A stretch of DNA of 64,000 nucleotides, taken from NCBI RefSeq assembly GCF_009647605.1, contig NZ_WJIF01000003.1:248001-312000 (forward strand), read 5' to 3'. The position numbers and the translations under genes were made by a program. This DNA comes from Agromyces agglutinans. GTDB taxonomy: Bacteria; Actinomycetota; Actinomycetes; Actinomycetales; Microbacteriaceae. Under the pieces are notes generated by a model. That model had not been told where the DNA came from, searched no databases, and was given only the letters and a program-made list of their open reading frames with translations. Below, piece after piece: positions 62,547-64,000 of this stretch; the first letter of the stretch is position 1, and each line of letters opens with the position of its first letter.

Positions 62547-64000
62547 TCATCGCGTCCAGGTGCCGAGCCGGTTGGCGTCGAAGAACTGCAGCGTCATCGT
62601 CTCGGCACCTGCGGCCGCGTCGGCACCAGCGCCTCCGCCGCCGACCGCGAACGTCGCCGACGACTTCGAGCCCCACGGCGCATTCTCGCCCGTGGGCGTG
62701 AAGGCGAACACGTCGCCGTCCCACGGTTCGAGCTCGAGTTCGTAGCCGCCGTCGGGCCCGAGTCGCACCACGAGCGCGTCGCCCTCGACGGCCACCGTGG
62801 CGTCGCCGAAGTACGGGTTCGACCACGTGCCCGTGTAGGTATCGAGCGGGCCGGGCGCCGAGGCATCCGTCGGCGGTTCCTGGTCGACCAGGTCGCCGGC
62901 CGGCTCGTGGTAGTGCGCCAGGGCGGCGCCGTAGTCGGCCAGCCAGTCCCGGTGCACCTCGCCGAACTGCACCCGGTCGAGGAACGTGCCGACGATCGCC
63001 TCGGCGGCGCCGACTGGCCCGCCGTTCGTGAGGGCGACGACGCCGAGGTCGAGGGCCGGCACGACCTGGAAGTTCGTCGCCCCGCCGAGGCAGAACGCGC
63101 CCGAGTGGCTGAAGGTGGTGTGGCCCGTCGGGTCGGTGCCGGTGTTGAAGCCGTACCCGTAGAAGCCCGCGCGGAAGTCCGGCGCACCGGCGTGGCCCGA
63201 CACGATCTCGGGCGAGATCGCGGGCAGCAGCGCGGCCGGGTCGACGAGCTCCTCGCCCGAGGCCGTGCCCTCACCGATCAGCAGAGACATCCACTTGGCG
63301 AGGTCGAGCACGTTCGAGCTGACGCCGCCGGCGGGCGACTGCGCGTCGGCGTCGCGCTCGTACAGCGCCTGGAACTCGCCGTCGACGAGGGCGTGCAGCG
63401 TCGCGCGGTTCTCGCGCTCGACGAAATCCTCGTGTCGCGAGCTCGTCGAGTCCATGCCGAGCGGTTCGTACAGCTCCTGCTCCGAGAGGGTCGCCCAATC
63501 GACGCCGGCGGCGTTCGCGACGGCCTCGGCGCCCGCCGTGAGCCCGAAGTTCGCGTACGCGTACGTCGTGCGGAACGGCGACAGCGGCTGCAGGTCGAGG
63601 TGGTCGAGCACGTACTCGCGGTCGTAGCCGATGTCCTCGAGGTCGTCGCCGGCCGCCATCGGCAGCCCCGATCGATGAGCGAAGAGGTCGCCGATCGTGA
63701 CCTCGTCGCTCACCCACGGGTCGGCGAGCGAGAAGCCGGGCAGGAGCGGCGCCGCGGGCGTGTCCCAGTCGAGGTCGCCGCCGATCTGCGTCGCGACGAC
63801 GGTGGCCGCGATCGGCTTCGACATCGAGGCGATCTGGAACACGGTGGATTCGTCGATCGGCGTGTCGTCGCCGACCTCGCGCACGCCGAACCCCTCGGCG
63901 AAGAGCAGTTCGTCGCCCTGGACCACGGCGACGGCGGCGCCCGGCACGCCCGAGCCCTCGAGGATCGCCTCGATGTCGTCGGGCAGCGCCTCGAGCGCGG
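62547..64000 (-). CDS. serine hydrolase, beta-lactamase family, N-terminus beyond window
   Basis: The open frame continues past 63947 to the right edge (preceding residues read ALEALPDDIEAILEGSGVPG), so the true start lies outside. SMSKP is the nucleophile motif, YAN the second, and HSGAFCLGG replaces the KTG box. The C-terminal part after about DASAPGPLDTYTGTW is a DUF3471-like lipocalin-type domain. Probably a secreted esterase or peptidase related to class C beta-lactamases. The visible part has 484 residues. Confidence 0.87.
   Translation of the reverse strand, partial: ALEALPDDIEAILEGSGVPGAAVAVVQGDELLFAEGFGVREVGDDTPIDESTVFQIASMSKPIAATVVATQIGGDLDWDTPAAPLLPGFSLADPWVSDEVTIGDLFAHRSGLPMAAGDDLEDIGYDREYVLDHLDLQPLSPFRTTYAYANFGLTAGAEAVANAAGVDWATLSEQELYEPLGMDSTSSRHEDFVERENRATLHALVDGEFQALYERDADAQSPAGGVSSNVLDLAKWMSLLIGEGTASGEELVDPAALLPAISPEIVSGHAGAPDFRAGFYGYGFNTGTDPTGHTTFSHSGAFCLGGATNFQVVPALDLGVVALTNGGPVGAAEAIVGTFLDRVQFGEVHRDWLADYGAALAHYHEPAGDLVDQEPPTDASAPGPLDTYTGTWSNPYFGDATVAVEGDALVVRLGPDGGYELELEPWDGDVFAFTPTGENAPWGSKSSATFAVGGGGAGADAAAGAETMTLQFFDANRLGTWTR

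Overview
The window is very G+C-rich, with genes packed on both strands. Product types, codon bias toward G/C-ending codons and many leaderless-type starts point to an actinobacterium, most likely Microbacteriaceae (Agromyces or a relative; genus inferred, not proven). I recognise two tRNA-Ser genes and about 57 protein genes. No insertion sequence, integrase, phage gene or CRISPR array was found.

Left part (1-22.8 kb) is mostly housekeeping: a divergent NHEJ pair (ligD, cut by the window edge, and ku); small membrane proteins; two LytR-CpsA-Psr (LCP) genes alternating with two tRNA-Ser genes (GCU and UGA) close to serS; a lipid kinase; pheA; a DUF445 protein; a LuxR-type regulator; phosphoglucomutase; and a cell-wall group (Amidase_6-type secreted protein, MFS exporter, VanY-type DD-carboxypeptidase).

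The 22.8-29 kb region is a beta-glucoside (cellobiose-type) locus: binding protein, two permeases, a GH1 beta-glucosidase and a CebR-like LacI repressor, behind a promoter with three GAGAGCGCTCTC operators. The same operator stands upstream of a GH6 cellulase at 40-41.4 kb, so cellulose attack and oligosaccharide uptake look like one regulon.

The 29-46 kb region holds a HupE/UreJ membrane protein, a 1,496-residue secreted metallophosphoesterase with LamG-like and carbohydrate-binding modules, a GntR regulator coupled to an LLM flavin oxidoreductase, an orphan beta-type DNA methyltransferase with a small membrane protein, a lipoate-ligase-like protein, a histidine phosphatase, an alpha/beta hydrolase divergent from a MarR-MFS pair, gdhA and a LacI regulator.

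The 46.9-60.2 kb region is an L-rhamnose locus built as two divergent arms around a 391-bp control region carrying TGAAWCGWTTCA-type operators. The leftward arm encodes an ABC importer (rhaTPQS), an AraA/fucose-isomerase-like protein, a rhamnose mutarotase and a LacI regulator. The rightward arm encodes a second mutarotase, rhamnose isomerase, a fused aldolase/dehydrogenase and rhamnulokinase. Together they would take rhamnose to DHAP and lactate. The right end holds a PPOX-type flavoprotein divergent from a TetR regulator, a 2-hydroxyacid dehydrogenase and a serine hydrolase cut by the window edge.

The most unusual DNA-level signal is a family of GGATGCC/GGCATCC elements. They recur throughout the window, often as hairpins. 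Some act as candidate terminators and others are embedded in low-complexity protein linkers or tails.
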